Positions 16,450-26,345 are shown, counted from the first letter of the stretch. The stretch is DNA of 64,000 bases from Chitinophagaceae bacterium (GCA_016710745.1 JADJVB010000010.1:1240001-1304000), one strand, 5' to 3'. Numbers and translations are program-made. The notes: a model not told the origin generated them from the letters alone.

Positions 16450-18894
16450 ATGCTTACACGCTTATTAATAACTTTCCTTATCCCTCTTTTTTCATTTGTT
16501 GCCCGGGCTCAGGTGAGAAGCCTTAAGGCAATTAGGATAAATCAACCGGTAAAAATTGATGGAAACCTGAACGATGCAGCCTGGGAAAATATTGAACCCA
16601 TCGGCGACTTCATTGCCACATCACCGGTATTTGGAAAAGCCTCCAGCCGCATTACAAAAGTTAAAATAGTTTACGACAATACGGCGATTTATGTGGGCGC
16701 CTATATGTACGAAAATCCACAAAGGATCCGAAAACAGTTGACCGCCAGAGATGCACTCGACCGGCAGGATACTGATATTTTTACGGTTGGTTTTGATACC
16801 TACCACGATAAACAAAACGCTTTCGTATTCAGGGTTTCGCCTGCAAATGTTCAAAGCGATATTAAATTGTCGCAAAGCGGCAACGTGTACGACCATGGCT
16901 GGGATGCCGTTTGGGAAAGTAAAACAAGTATACAGCGCGATGGCTGGATTGCCGAAATAAAAATTCCTTTTAGTGCCATACGCTTTTCAAAAAAAGCGTT
17001 GCAGGACTGGGGATTGAATTTTGCCCGGTTTTCCCGCAGCGAAAATGAGAATAGTGTATTGAGCCCGATAGATCCGAATATTAGTGGAGAATTAAATCAG
17101 TGGGGGATTTGGGAGGGTTTATTGGATATAACGCCGCCTACCCGCCTTTCTTTTTTACCCTATTTATCGGGTGGTTTCAGGGTGTCGCCAACGGCTAAGG
17201 GTAACGTTACCGAATTTTTGAGGAGTGGAGGTATGGACGTAAAATACGGGGTAAGTGAAAGCTTCACGTTGGATATGACCCTGATCCCGGATTTTGCCCA
17301 GGTGCAAAGTGATAATGTTTTCCTGAACCTGTCGCCTTTTCAGGTTAAGTTCGACGATTATCGTCCTTTTTTTACCGAGGGAACCGAACTGTTTAATAAA
17401 GCAGGTTTGTTTTATTCCCGAAGGATCGGCGATGTACCGGGCTTATCGAATGATATTTTATATACCTACGGAGATAGAGCGGATTACCAGATCATTAAAA
17501 ATCCGGGAATTACCCGGCTGTATAATGCCACAAAATTCTCGGGCCGCACTAAAGGGAATTTAGGTATTGGCGTTTTTAACGCTTTATCGGCGCCTATGTA
17601 TGCAAAGATCAGGAACCTCACCAATGGCTCCGACTCAAGTATTTTAACAGAGCCACTGACCAACTACAATATTCTTGTTTTTGACCAGGCGCTCAAAAAC
17701 CGGTCCTCAATAAGTTTTACCAACACCAATGTTTTACGTAAAGGCAACAGCCGAAACGCAAATGTAAGCAGTGTTGATCTTGCTTTATTCGACAAAAAGA
17801 ACAATCACAATTTCACGTTTTCGGGCAGGTACAGCAATATTTGGGGAAAGCTGGAAAATAAACAGGGATTTACCACGGTTGCCGGGTATGGTAAGGTAAG
17901 CGGTATCATTCAATATAATGGGTTGGTGAGTATTGAAAGTGATCAATATGATCCCAATGACCTGGGATTTATCTCCAATAATAATTCGGTTGAATTCAAC
18001 GGTAATATAAGTTACAACATGAACAGGCCGACCAGGTATTTTCTGAATCACCGCTTTCGGGTTGGTGTCAATAATAATTATTTATATAAACCTTTTGAGT
18101 GGGCCGGTTTTAAAGTGAATACCAGCGCTTTCTTTTTGTTTAAAAATTTTTGGGATGTGTCGATCAATTTCGAAAGCAGTCCCTTTTGGAACAAGGATTA
18201 TTTTGTTCACACAAATAAATATACCGGCTATTTTCTGCGGCGCACGCCCTACTATTATCTGGGAATCAACGGCAGCAGTGATAGCCGTAAAAAATTATTT
18301 GTGAGCTGGAAAATTGGCGCTGCCGAATCACCATTGCCCAACGATCCCTATTGGACCGGTAATGCAGGTTTGCGTTACCGGTTTAACGACCGACTTCAGT
18401 TAAGTACCAGCTTAAACATTGAGCAGGATAGGGGAAACTGGGGCTGGGCATACAAAACCAATGCCGATGGTTCACCCGTAATTGCCCGACGCAACGTAAA
18501 AACGAATACGGCCATTGTAAGCGGACAATATAATTTCACATCCCGGATGAATTTGAATATTCGTATGCGACATTACTGGTCATATCTTGAAAATACCAAC
18601 TTTTACAATGTAAACCCGGATGGTTACTGGCGGGATACTGCATTTTTTGCCAATGAAAATTTAAACTTCAATACATTTAATGTTGACCTGTTTTTTACCT
18701 GGGATTTTTTGCCGGGTAGCAGGTTAACCCTGGCCTGGAAAAATGCGTTGGGCAGCAGCGTTAGGATCGATCCTTACGCCAATACCAATTACGTTAAAAA
18801 TTTTGGTCGGGTAATCGATAATCCGCATAGCAATGAAATAACCCTTAAGATTGTATATTTCCTGGATTACCTGAAGCTGAAAAAGAAAAAATAA
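16450..18894 (+). CDS. DUF5916 outer-membrane protein with CBM9-like N-terminal domain
   Basis: 814 residues. A signal peptide (LLITFLIPLFSFVARAQ) is followed at about 25-215 by a CBM9-like domain (KIDGNLNDAAWENIEPI, YVGAYMYENP, DTYHDKQNAFVFRVSP). The remaining 600 residues fit DUF5916: aromatic, alternating beta strands with many Tyr, Asn and Trp pairs, as in an outer-membrane barrel, ending in KIVYFLDYLKLKKKK. Function is unknown. A role in surface carbohydrate binding or uptake is an inference from the domain only. It is followed at 86 bases by a small membrane protein gene. Confidence 0.88.
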   Translation: MLTRLLITFLIPLFSFVARAQVRSLKAIRINQPVKIDGNLNDAAWENIEPIGDFIATSPVFGKASSRITKVKIVYDNTAIYVGAYMYENPQRIRKQLTARDALDRQDTDIFTVGFDTYHDKQNAFVFRVSPANVQSDIKLSQSGNVYDHGWDAVWESKTSIQRDGWIAEIKIPFSAIRFSKKALQDWGLNFARFSRSENENSVLSPIDPNISGELNQWGIWEGLLDITPPTRLSFLPYLSGGFRVSPTAKGNVTEFLRSGGMDVKYGVSESFTLDMTLIPDFAQVQSDNVFLNLSPFQVKFDDYRPFFTEGTELFNKAGLFYSRRIGDVPGLSNDILYTYGDRADYQIIKNPGITRLYNATKFSGRTKGNLGIGVFNALSAPMYAKIRNLTNGSDSSILTEPLTNYNILVFDQALKNRSSISFTNTNVLRKGNSRNANVSSVDLALFDKKNNHNFTFSGRYSNIWGKLENKQGFTTVAGYGKVSGIIQYNGLVSIESDQYDPNDLGFISNNNSVEFNGNISYNMNRPTRYFLNHRFRVGVNNNYLYKPFEWAGFKVNTSAFFLFKNFWDVSINFESSPFWNKDYFVHTNKYTGYFLRRTPYYYLGINGSSDSRKKLFVSWKIGAAESPLPNDPYWTGNAGLRYRFNDRLQLSTSLNIEQDRGNWGWAYKTNADGSPVIARRNVKTNTAIVSGQYNFTSRMNLNIRMRHYWSYLENTNFYNVNPDGYWRDTAFFANENLNFNTFNVDLFFTWDFLPGSRLTLAWKNALGSSVRIDPYANTNYVKNFGRVIDNPHSNEITLKIVYFLDYLKLKKKK

Positions 18895-18979
18895 TCCGAT
18901 CCGCTGGTATTATAAAATAATCTTGATTAGATTTGAACTTGAATTAATGGTCTTACTCACTTTTTAAAATCTTATTATT

Positions 18980-19504
18980 ATGACTGAAGACAGCAATCCT
19001 GATGTATTACATTACGACGAACAAAATAAACCTAAATTACCATCCGGGCTCAATGTACTTACTATACTTACATTTATTGGATCGGCTATCATGATTTTGA
19101 CCTCGTTGTGGAGTTTTTTTACAGCCAAAAAATCCTATGATAATCTTGACAAACTTACCCAACAAATGAATTCAGATAATATGCCGGGTTGGGCAAAATC
19201 AATGATGGGCGACCCCGAAGTCATGATCAAGACGATCACAAAGACCTATGAAAACCGGATTCCGATCGTTTTGTTATCGTTGATCGCCGCGGGCCTTTGT
19301 ATATATGGGGCCATACAGATGCGAAAGTTAAAAAAGCAGGGTTTTTTATTTTATGCCATCGGAGAAGTACTGCCCTTCCTGACCCAGTTTTTATTTATAG
19401 GTGCATTTGCTTTTGCCGGTGTAGCCATGTACGTTGGTATTGCCATTACCTTATTATTTCTGTTTTTATATTACAGGCAACGAAAAAACCTGGTATATCC
19501 TTAA
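18980..19504 (+). CDS. Membrane protein of unknown function, 174 residues
   Basis: The soluble, acidic N-terminus (MTEDSNPDVLHYDEQNKP) is followed by three or four hydrophobic segments: about 23-48, 95-112, 122-142 and 144-162. A polar loop of about 45 residues rich in Asp, Asn and Met lies between the first and second (DNLDKLTQQMNSDNMPGW). Basic residues at the C-terminus (YYRQRKNL) point to a cytoplasmic end. I do not recognise a named family. A good terminator follows. It may be co-transcribed with the DUF5916 gene upstream or have its own start. Confidence 0.75.
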   Translation: MTEDSNPDVLHYDEQNKPKLPSGLNVLTILTFIGSAIMILTSLWSFFTAKKSYDNLDKLTQQMNSDNMPGWAKSMMGDPEVMIKTITKTYENRIPIVLLSLIAAGLCIYGAIQMRKLKKQGFLFYAIGEVLPFLTQFLFIGAFAFAGVAMYVGIAITLLFLFLYYRQRKNLVYP

Positions 19505-19520
19505 TCAATGATTGTATATG

Positions 19521-19550
19521 AAAAGGCAGGCTGAAAAGCCTGCCTTTTTT
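19521..19550 (+). terminator. Intrinsic terminator between convergent genes
   Basis: Stem AAAGGCAGGCT at 19522-19532 with its complement after a GAAA loop, then a T run on the plus strand. It ends the 18980-19504 gene; on the other strand a short TTTT makes weaker bidirectional use possible. Confidence 0.88.
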
Positions 19551-19575
19551 ATGTCGTCGCGATCCTTAAAATGAA

Positions 19576-20769
19576 TCACCAGGCTTTCGAAATATTACCA
19601 TTGAGTATTTTAATAAGGTACAAATGTTTGTTTTCGAAATAATCAGGTATGGCTATATCCCTCCGCTGACGAACAGGTTTAAAATTATAATCACAAAAAA
19701 CGGTAAGGGATGCATCATTTATATTGTTCATAAAATTATGCGGATATTTTACCAATAATTTTGTAAATAAATACACCGATTCAAATCCTTTAAAAGCCAT
19801 GTCGCTGGGCCGTCCGTGATATTTTTTATAGTAGGCGTTGGTAAGCGATTTACTGAAGGCATCGTTCTTTTCATTATAAAAAGGTGTGGTAAAATAAACC
19901 GGGAAATCGATCAAGGTTTTGTTTTTAAACAACGATGTAAAGCCATCCCAGTTGGGCATACCGATGAGGGTGATCGGATAGGTTTTATACAGGTCCGAAC
20001 AGATTTTGGCCAGTCCGCCGGCAAATGTTTCGTTCAGGCTTCCACCGATCAATACGCTGTTGCTGTTGCTGTCTAATTTTGATTTCAGAAATGACGCTGA
20101 TAAATTTTCATCCATGTTCAAGATCTCAATGGCTAACAGGGGTTTGCCATCCTGCTCGTTCATTTGTTTAATATAACCGGCTACCATATCTTCCTGTTCA
20201 CCTTTTTGGCGGCACAAGTAAATCTTATCGGTGCCATGATTTTGCAGGATAAAACTATAGATGGCATCACAATGGGCTTTCAACGTTGAATTCATGATCA
20301 CTAAAAAAGGATTTCCGGAGATGCCGGCATCATTGGGATAAGTGACAGAGATAAAGGGTATGTTTTTTTCGAGCGCAAATGCGGCCAGTTGAATATAGTC
20401 GTCATCCCTAACGCTGCCGATGATCAATTTAAGACTGTCTAACTTTTGATCACGAATGAGCACGCCAACGGGTTGGGAAAAAGACTTGGTATCGTATATA
20501 CGGGCATCAATGAGATCATCACCGGCCTGTAAACTATCCAATGCGATCAAAGCGCCCTGAACAAAATCTACGGCGGGCATGATAAAACGGGGAACCCCCT
20601 GTTTGTAACGAAATGTATTTTTGTTAAATACCGAATCAAGAAAAAGCGGCGCAAAAATGCCAACCTGGTAAACCGGTGGTTTTACAACAGAATCAGTTTG
20701 GCCATACCCGTTTACTGCACCCAGTGTTGCCATTATAAAACAAAGGCCAACTATACATTTCTTATCCAT
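19576..20769 (-). CDS. Periplasmic ligand-binding protein, type 1 fold (ABC-type amino-acid receptor-like)
   Basis: 397 residues with a signal peptide (about 1-24, ending GYGQ). The two-lobed type 1 periplasmic-binding fold is suggested by VGIFAPLFLDSVF, AVDFVQGALIALDSL, LIIGSVRDDDYIQLAAFA, NIPFISVTYPND, DKIYLCRQKGEQEDM, SVLIGGSLNETFAGGLA and GFESVYLFTKLLVKY. Family members bind amino acids or similar ligands for ABC transporters, but no permease or ATPase gene is adjacent. Bacteroidota often have stand-alone versions of unclear role. It is downstream of guaA on the same strand, 88 bases away, in a spacer of imperfect AAACCC/CTAAAC-type words. Confidence 0.8.
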   Translation of the reverse strand: MDKKCIVGLCFIMATLGAVNGYGQTDSVVKPPVYQVGIFAPLFLDSVFNKNTFRYKQGVPRFIMPAVDFVQGALIALDSLQAGDDLIDARIYDTKSFSQPVGVLIRDQKLDSLKLIIGSVRDDDYIQLAAFALEKNIPFISVTYPNDAGISGNPFLVIMNSTLKAHCDAIYSFILQNHGTDKIYLCRQKGEQEDMVAGYIKQMNEQDGKPLLAIEILNMDENLSASFLKSKLDSNSNSVLIGGSLNETFAGGLAKICSDLYKTYPITLIGMPNWDGFTSLFKNKTLIDFPVYFTTPFYNEKNDAFSKSLTNAYYKKYHGRPSDMAFKGFESVYLFTKLLVKYPHNFMNNINDASLTVFCDYNFKPVRQRRDIAIPDYFENKHLYLIKILNGNISKAW

Positions 20770-20857
20770 AATCTTTATTCAAATTCTAAAAATCTAAACA
20801 AACCCACACCTAAACGCTAAACCCTGACCGCTAACCTCCCAATTCCCACCCAAACCA

Positions 20858-22411
20858 CTATTCCCATTCTATCGTTGCCGGTGGTTTGCTGCTGATATCA
20901 TAAACCACCCGGTTTATACCCGGCACATTATTGATAATTTCGTTGCTGATATTGGCCAAAAATTCATAAGGTAAATGTGCCCAATCAGCGGTCATACCAT
21001 CTACCGAAGTTACTGCTCTCAGGGCAACCGTAAATTCATACGTTCGTTCATCACCCATCACGCCCACGCTCTTTACCGGTAGCAAGATGGTTCCGGCCTG
21101 CCAAACAGTTGTATACAAATTATGTTTTTTTAATCCATTAATATATATGGCATCAGCATCTTGCAATAACCGTACCCTTTCTTCGGTAACTTCTCCTAAA
21201 ATCCGGATGCCCAAACCCGGACCGGGGAATGGATGACGAAATAACATTTCTTTTGGAATTCCAAGTTCGAGACCAACTCTTCTTACCTCATCCTTAAACA
21301 AAGATCGAAGTGGCTCAACAAGGCCGAGTTTCATAGTATCGGGCAAGCCGCCAACATTGTGATGCGATTTGATCGTTGCCGATGGGCCATGTACCGACAG
21401 GGATTCTATTACATCCGGATATATGGTTCCCTGACCCAGTAATTCAACGCCTTCGATCTTATGTGCTTCTTCATCAAATATTTCGATAAAACCGCCGCCA
21501 ATGGCTTTTCGTTTTTCTTCCGGATCTGTTTTGCCCGCCAGCTTTTTGTAAAAATGATCTTTGGCATCAATTCCTTTAACATTCAGCCCCAGTTTTCCAT
21601 AAATTTCTATTACTTCTTCAAACTCGTTTTTTCGCAAAACACCATTGTCTACAAAAATGCCAAATAAGTTTTTGCCAATGGCTTTATGAATTAATGTGGC
21701 TGCCACGGTGCTATCCACGCCGCCACTCAATCCCATAATAACTTTTTTATTACCGATCTGCTTTTTCAAAGCGTCAACGGTATCGGTTATAAAATGAGCG
21801 GGGGTCCAGTCCTGGCTGCAACCGCAAATATTTACCAAAAAGTTTTTAATAATGGTTTTGCCTTCAACCGAATGATAAACTTCGGGATGAAACTGTAATC
21901 CATAGAGCGGTTGTTCGTCCACCAAACCCGGCGGGTTATTCGTAGTTCGCTTAAATGCTGCAACCGGAATGCTTTCAGTGGTGCCCAACAATTCAAATCC
22001 CGCGGGTAGTTCTTTGATCGTATCACTATGGCTCATCCAAACCTGCGACTCGCCTGTTATATCTTGAAACAGGGTATCGTCCTTTTCAATGGTAAAAATG
22101 GCACGGCCGTATTCTCTTTTATCACTTTTTTCAACAAGGCCGCCGTACAGTTTTGCCGTTAATTGTGCTCCGTAACAAATGCCCAACACCGGCACCCGGG
22201 ATGTCATCGCTTTAACATCTGCCTGCAGCGCATTATTTTCATTCACCGAAAAGGGAGAGCCTCCGAGGATAATGCCTTTCAACCCGGGTTCATAGACAAT
22301 TTCCTTATTATATGGAATAATTTCACAGTACACATTTGCTTCCCTTACACTTCGGGCAATTAATTGGGTGTACTGCGAGCCAAAATCGAGAATGAGTATT
22401 TTTTCTGTCAT
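20858..22411 (-). CDS. guaA: GMP synthase (glutamine-hydrolysing)
   Basis: 517 residues, the normal length. GuaA converts XMP to GMP using ATP and glutamine. The class-I glutamine amidotransferase domain comes first (ILGGSPFSV, nucleophile Cys in GICYGAQLTAKLYGG, LQFHPEVYHS), then the ATP pyrophosphatase domain with its P-loop (MGLSGGVDSTVAATL), HHNVGGLPDTMKLGLVEPLR, and the C-terminal dimerisation domain ending VVYDISSKPPATIEWE. No purine riboswitch is visible in the short upstream region. Confidence 0.98.
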   Translation of the reverse strand: MTEKILILDFGSQYTQLIARSVREANVYCEIIPYNKEIVYEPGLKGIILGGSPFSVNENNALQADVKAMTSRVPVLGICYGAQLTAKLYGGLVEKSDKREYGRAIFTIEKDDTLFQDITGESQVWMSHSDTIKELPAGFELLGTTESIPVAAFKRTTNNPPGLVDEQPLYGLQFHPEVYHSVEGKTIIKNFLVNICGCSQDWTPAHFITDTVDALKKQIGNKKVIMGLSGGVDSTVAATLIHKAIGKNLFGIFVDNGVLRKNEFEEVIEIYGKLGLNVKGIDAKDHFYKKLAGKTDPEEKRKAIGGGFIEIFDEEAHKIEGVELLGQGTIYPDVIESLSVHGPSATIKSHHNVGGLPDTMKLGLVEPLRSLFKDEVRRVGLELGIPKEMLFRHPFPGPGLGIRILGEVTEERVRLLQDADAIYINGLKKHNLYTTVWQAGTILLPVKSVGVMGDERTYEFTVALRAVTSVDGMTADWAHLPYEFLANISNEIINNVPGINRVVYDISSKPPATIEWE

Positions 22412-22509
22412 AGAGCAACGAAGGTAAATAATTAGTTGGATGTAATATATTGAAGTGCATTCTTAAAATAATACCGTGTTTATTTTTATATTTACTAAAA
22501 ATAACCACC

Positions 22510-23211
22510 ATGAAACAGTTGCTATGGGTATGCTTTGCGCTTATAACTTTGTCATCCTGTCAATTTACCACCGGTAGTGGAAATATTGTGAACGAAAACC
22601 GGTCGGTGGGCAATTTCAGTGCCATTTCGGTTGGTGGAAGTATTGATGTGGAAGTACAAATCGGGCCGGTTACCGCTGTTCGGGTTGAGGCGGACGACAA
22701 TATTGTAAGGTATATAAACACCAGCGTTTCGGGTAACACCCTGCAAATAAAAACCGAAAGTAACCATGGATTTACAAATGTTCATATGAAGGTTTACGTT
22801 ACCACCCCTGAATTAAATAAAATAAAAGCCTCAGCGTCATCAGATGTAGTGGTTATGGATATCATTAAATCAGCCGGTAAGTTATCGTTTCATGCCTCCA
22901 GTTCGGCCAGTATACGGGCCGAAGTAGACGCACCCGAAATTGAGAGCGATGCCAGCAGCAGTGCAACAATAACCCTTAGCGGAAGAACAAAAGACCATGA
23001 TGCCCAGGCTTCCAGCAGTTCCGAAATCAATGCTTTTGAGCTAAAATCCGAAAATACCGTAGCCAGGGCCAGCAGTAGCGGGGATATTCAGGTACATGCC
23101 AGTGTTAACCTGGACGCCAGGGCCAGCAGTAGCGCCGATATCGAATATATCGGGGCGGCAAAAGTGAATTCCACTACGAGCAGCAGCGGCTCGGTGAGTA
23201 AAAAGGATTAA
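22510..23211 (+). CDS. Head-GIN (DUF2807) lipoprotein
   Basis: 233 residues from the ATG at 22510; an upstream ATG at 22450 would bury the signal. The signal ends in a lipobox LSSC, so the protein should be lipidated. The body is a DUF2807/head-GIN beta-helix: VGNFSAISVGGSIDVEV, KIKASASSDVVVMD, and a run of short repeats with SSSA, SSSE, SSSG, each a turn of the helix (about residues 110-225). Such proteins are common in Bacteroidota and their function is not established; surface adhesion has been proposed. The Ser-rich turns are a visible low-complexity feature. Confidence 0.9.
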   Translation: MKQLLWVCFALITLSSCQFTTGSGNIVNENRSVGNFSAISVGGSIDVEVQIGPVTAVRVEADDNIVRYINTSVSGNTLQIKTESNHGFTNVHMKVYVTTPELNKIKASASSDVVVMDIIKSAGKLSFHASSSASIRAEVDAPEIESDASSSATITLSGRTKDHDAQASSSSEINAFELKSENTVARASSSGDIQVHASVNLDARASSSADIEYIGAAKVNSTTSSSGSVSKKD

Positions 23212-23292
23212 CAGGTCCATTCGGGTGTGCTATCTCTCTCTTTTTCAGTAAAATCAGCTTAAAAACTATTTAAAAAATAGTTTCGCCTTTCC

Positions 23293-23323
23293 TTTGCAAT
23301 TTACTTTCAACCCCTTACCTTTG
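23293..23323 (+). promoter_or_regulatory. Promoter of the S10 ribosomal protein operon
   Basis: TTTG at 23293-23296 and TACCTTTG at 23316-23323 with exactly 19 bases between: a full match to the Bacteroidota sigma-A promoter. Transcription should begin near 23330, about 35 bases before rpsJ. Its strength suits a ribosomal protein operon. Confidence 0.85.
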
Positions 23324-23363
23324 CACTCCAAATTAAAAAACGGGTAAAAAAAGTTCTTTTTAT

Positions 23364-23669
23364 ATGTCACAAAGAATCAGAATAAAATTGCAGTCTTACG
23401 ACCATAACCTGGTTGATAAATCAGCAGAAAAGATTGTAAAAACTGTACGTAGTACGGGCGCTGTGGTAACCGGACCAATTCCTTTACCAACACATAAGAA
23501 AATATTTACCGTGTTGCGTTCGCCGCACGTAAATAAGAAAGCCCGTGAACAGTTTCAACTTTGTACGCATAAGCGTTTATTAGACATTTACACCAGCAGC
23601 AGCCGTACGGTAGATGCTTTAAGTAAGTTAGACTTACCAAGTGGTGTGGATGTTGAGATCAAAGCCTGA
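23364..23669 (+). CDS. rpsJ: 30S ribosomal protein S10
   Basis: 101 residues, normal length. First gene of the cluster; S10 sits in the head of the small subunit and, with NusB, takes part in antitermination. Recognised from IRIKLQSYDHNLVDKSAEKI, GPIPLPTHKKIFTVLRSPHV and THKRLLDIY. fusA, often found directly upstream in other bacteria, is not here; the upstream neighbour is a lipoprotein gene. Confidence 0.98.
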   Translation: MSQRIRIKLQSYDHNLVDKSAEKIVKTVRSTGAVVTGPIPLPTHKKIFTVLRSPHVNKKAREQFQLCTHKRLLDIYTSSSRTVDALSKLDLPSGVDVEIKA

Positions 23670-23675
23670 TGAACT

Positions 23676-23695
23676 CTTCCGATGGCTATCGGAAG
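23676..23695. repeat. Short hairpin of the CCGAT/ATCGG family between rpsJ and rplC
   Basis: An eight-pair stem CTTCCGAT/ATCGGAAG with loop GGCT, seven bases after the rpsJ stop. No T run follows, so it is not an ordinary terminator. It resembles the TCCCGAT hairpins elsewhere in the window. Confidence 0.6.
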
Positions 23696-23781
23696 AAGCA
23701 TAGGGTAAGTTCTTAAAAGAAAAAAAATATTGAACATCTAACTCCTTTATTTAAAGGAGCGCTGGATATAAACAAGATACA

Positions 23782-24399
23782 ATGAAAAGTATTATTGGTA
23801 AGAAAATCGGCATGACGAGTATCTTCGATGCAAGTGGCAAGCAAACTGCTGTTACTATAATTGAAGCTGGTCCGTGCACGGTTACACAAAAGAAAACCGT
23901 TGAAACAGACGGCTACAATGCTCTCCAGATAGCATTTGGTGATAAAAAAGAAAAGCACTCCGTAAAGGCCGAAATTGGCCACTTTGCCAAAGCGCAAACC
24001 TCTCCTAAAAAATTCGTTCAGGAAATCCGCGATAGCGAAATTGACAAAAATGTTGGTGAAACATTTACTGTAGACATATTTGCCGAGGGCGATGATGTTG
24101 AAGTAGTAGGCACCACCAAGGGTAAAGGTTTCCAGGGTGTTGTAAAGCGCCATGGCTTTAAAGGTGTGGGGCAGCAATCTCACGGTCAGCACGATCGTCA
24201 GCGGGCGCCCGGTTCTATTGGTAATTCATCCGATGCCAGCCGTGTTTTTAAAGGTATGCGTATGGGCGGCCGGATGGGGCAGGACAGGGTAACAATGAAA
24301 GGGCTGAAAGTGGTTAAAATTTTCGCAGAAAAGAATTACATATTAGTTAGTGGATCAGTACCGGGCCATAACGGTTCGATTGTTTTAATTCAAAAATAA
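23782..24399 (+). CDS. rplC: 50S ribosomal protein L3
   Basis: 205 residues. L3 is an early assembly protein near the peptidyl transferase centre. Signature stretches: IIGKKIGMTSIF at the N-terminus, TKGKGFQGVVKRHGF and GSIGNSSDASRVFKGMRMGG. Second gene of the S10 operon. The 112-base gap from rpsJ holds a hairpin. Confidence 0.98.
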   Translation: MKSIIGKKIGMTSIFDASGKQTAVTIIEAGPCTVTQKKTVETDGYNALQIAFGDKKEKHSVKAEIGHFAKAQTSPKKFVQEIRDSEIDKNVGETFTVDIFAEGDDVEVVGTTKGKGFQGVVKRHGFKGVGQQSHGQHDRQRAPGSIGNSSDASRVFKGMRMGGRMGQDRVTMKGLKVVKIFAEKNYILVSGSVPGHNGSIVLIQK

Positions 24400-24432
24400 G
24401 CAACCGGCCACTGGCCAATAAAAATAAGTACA

Positions 24433-25074
24433 ATGCAAGTAGACGTTTTAAATATAGAAGGAAAGCAAACCGGCAGATCGGTTGAATTACCTGATGAAAT
24501 ATTCGGTATCGAGCCTAACGACCATGTAATTTACCTGGCTGTAAAGCAATACCAGGGTGCTCAGCGCCAGGGTTCGCACAAAGTGAAAACCCGCGCCGAA
24601 GTAAAAGGTTCTTCCAAGAAATTGCACAAACAAAAAGGAACCGGTGGAGCCCGTAAAGGTAACCTGCGTAATCCTTTGTACAAGGGTGGTGGTACTGTTT
24701 TTGGACCAAAACCACACAAGTACGATATCAAGTTAAACCGTAAGGTTAAAGACCTGGCCAAGATGAGTGCCCTGGCTTATAAAGCTAAGGAAAGCGCCAT
24801 CATTGTTGTAGAAGATATTAAAATGGATGCTCCTAAAACTTCAGCATTCGCTGGCATTTTGGGTAACCTCAACTTAACCGGAAAAAGGTCGTTGTTTGTT
24901 ATTCCGGAATACAATGATAACCTGTATTTGAGCTTACGTAACGTGCCATCAGTTAGCGGTACTTTATTGAGTGATCTGAATACCTATGATATTTTAAACG
25001 CCAATGTTTTGGTATTAACCGAAAGTGCCGCTAAGATATTCAGTGAAGAGAATGTAGAGGTTGCAGAAGCATAA
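24433..25074 (+). CDS. rplD: 50S ribosomal protein L4
   Basis: 213 residues. L4 lines the exit tunnel; in E. coli it also represses the S10 operon, and whether that applies in this phylum is unknown. Recognised from RQGSHKVKTRAEVKGSSKK, KGTGGARKGNLRNPLYKGGG (the extended loop) and the C-terminal LVLTESAAKIFSEE. It lies 33 bases after rplC. Confidence 0.97.
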   Translation: MQVDVLNIEGKQTGRSVELPDEIFGIEPNDHVIYLAVKQYQGAQRQGSHKVKTRAEVKGSSKKLHKQKGTGGARKGNLRNPLYKGGGTVFGPKPHKYDIKLNRKVKDLAKMSALAYKAKESAIIVVEDIKMDAPKTSAFAGILGNLNLTGKRSLFVIPEYNDNLYLSLRNVPSVSGTLLSDLNTYDILNANVLVLTESAAKIFSEENVEVAEA

Positions 25075-25106
25075 AATTAAAAATTAAGAATTAAAAATTA
25101 AGAGAC

Positions 25107-25409
25107 ATGAACCCGTCTGATGTATTAATAAAGCCGATCTTATCTGAAAAAGCGAATAAGCAAACAGAAAAAATGAACCGCTACTCTTTTGTAGTGGACA
25201 GAAAAGCAAATAAGCTGGAGATCAAAAAAGCGGTTGAAAGTTTTTACGGTGTAACTGTGGAAAAAGTGAATACGAATGTGGTTCCATCGAAAGCAAAATC
25301 GAAATACACCAAAGCCGGATTTATTGTTGGCCGTAAGCCTGCAAAAAAGAAAGCGATCGTAACTGTTGCCGAAGGCGAAACAATTGATCTGTACGGCAGC
25401 GGAATCTAA
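25107..25409 (+). CDS. rplW: 50S ribosomal protein L23
   Basis: 100 residues. L23 sits at the tunnel exit and docks signal recognition particle and trigger factor. Signatures: LIKPILSEKANKQ, YSFVVDRKANKLEIKKAVE, FYGVTVEKVNT. The preceding 32-base spacer is an AATTAAAAATTAAG-type word repeat. Confidence 0.97.
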   Translation: MNPSDVLIKPILSEKANKQTEKMNRYSFVVDRKANKLEIKKAVESFYGVTVEKVNTNVVPSKAKSKYTKAGFIVGRKPAKKKAIVTVAEGETIDLYGSGI

Positions 25410-25502
25410 TTGCCCCGGGCCCTAAAAGGGAAACAGGCAACACGTAAAATAGTAATTAACGAATGGTATTCAATTACCGCAAAAATTGAAAAATAATTTA
25501 AA

Positions 25503-26345
25503 ATGGCATTAAGAAAATACAAACCAACAACAGCAGGAACCAGGTGGAGAATAGGTAATGCGTACGAAGAAATTACAACCAACGTTCCGGAGAAATCCTT
25601 GCTTGAAAAGCAAAAGAATACAGCCGGACGTAACTCTTCGGGTCGCCGGTCAATGCGCTATATGGGTGGTGGAAACAAGACCATGTATCGGGTGATCGAC
25701 TTTAAAAGAAGTAAGAAGGATATTCCTGCCACGGTAAAGACCATCGAGTATGATCCAAACCGTACTGCTTTCATCGCATTATTAAATTATGCTGATGGCG
25801 AAAAGCGTTACATCATTGCACCACAGGGATTGCAGGTAGGTCAAACCGTTATCAGTGGCGATGCCGTTGCACCTGAATTGGGAAATGCCCTGATGTTTAA
25901 AAACATGCCTTTGGGTACCAACGTGCACAACGTTGAAATGCAACCGGGCCAGGGTGGAATTTTGGTGCGTAGTGCAGGCACATCGGCCCAGTTAAGTAAC
26001 AAAGAAGAAAAGTACGCGATATTAAAAATGCCAAGTGGTGAGTTGAGAAAAGTGTTGATCAAGTGTTACGCAACCGTAGGTGTTGTAAGTAATAGTGATC
26101 ACAGTTTGGAGAGTATGGGTAAAGCCGGCCGTAACCGCTGGAAAGGTATCCGTCCACGTACCAGGGCGGTAGCCATGAACCCGGTAGATCACCCGATGGG
26201 TGGTGGTGAAGGTAGAGCGTCTGGTGGTCATCCGCGTAGCCGTAAAGGTAAATATGCAAAAGGTCAGATCACCCGTACAAAAGGTAAGGGTTCAAGTAAA
26301 ATGATCATAACCAGGAGAAACGGTAAGAAATTGCCTAATTCATAA
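25503..26345 (+). CDS. rplB: 50S ribosomal protein L2
   Basis: 280 residues. L2 is needed for subunit association and peptidyl transfer. The C-terminal block with the essential His is intact: RNRWKGIRPRTRAVAMNPVD followed by HPMGGGEGRASGGHP. The N-terminus (LRKYKPTTAGTRWRIGNAYE) is the normal Bacteroidota form. Confidence 0.98.
   Translation: MALRKYKPTTAGTRWRIGNAYEEITTNVPEKSLLEKQKNTAGRNSSGRRSMRYMGGGNKTMYRVIDFKRSKKDIPATVKTIEYDPNRTAFIALLNYADGEKRYIIAPQGLQVGQTVISGDAVAPELGNALMFKNMPLGTNVHNVEMQPGQGGILVRSAGTSAQLSNKEEKYAILKMPSGELRKVLIKCYATVGVVSNSDHSLESMGKAGRNRWKGIRPRTRAVAMNPVDHPMGGGEGRASGGHPRSRKGKYAKGQITRTKGKGSSKMIITRRNGKKLPNS

Noticed and set aside
22412..22509. Purine riboswitch before guaA
   Set aside because: The leader is short and shared with the divergent gene; no three-way junction or conserved loops could be found.
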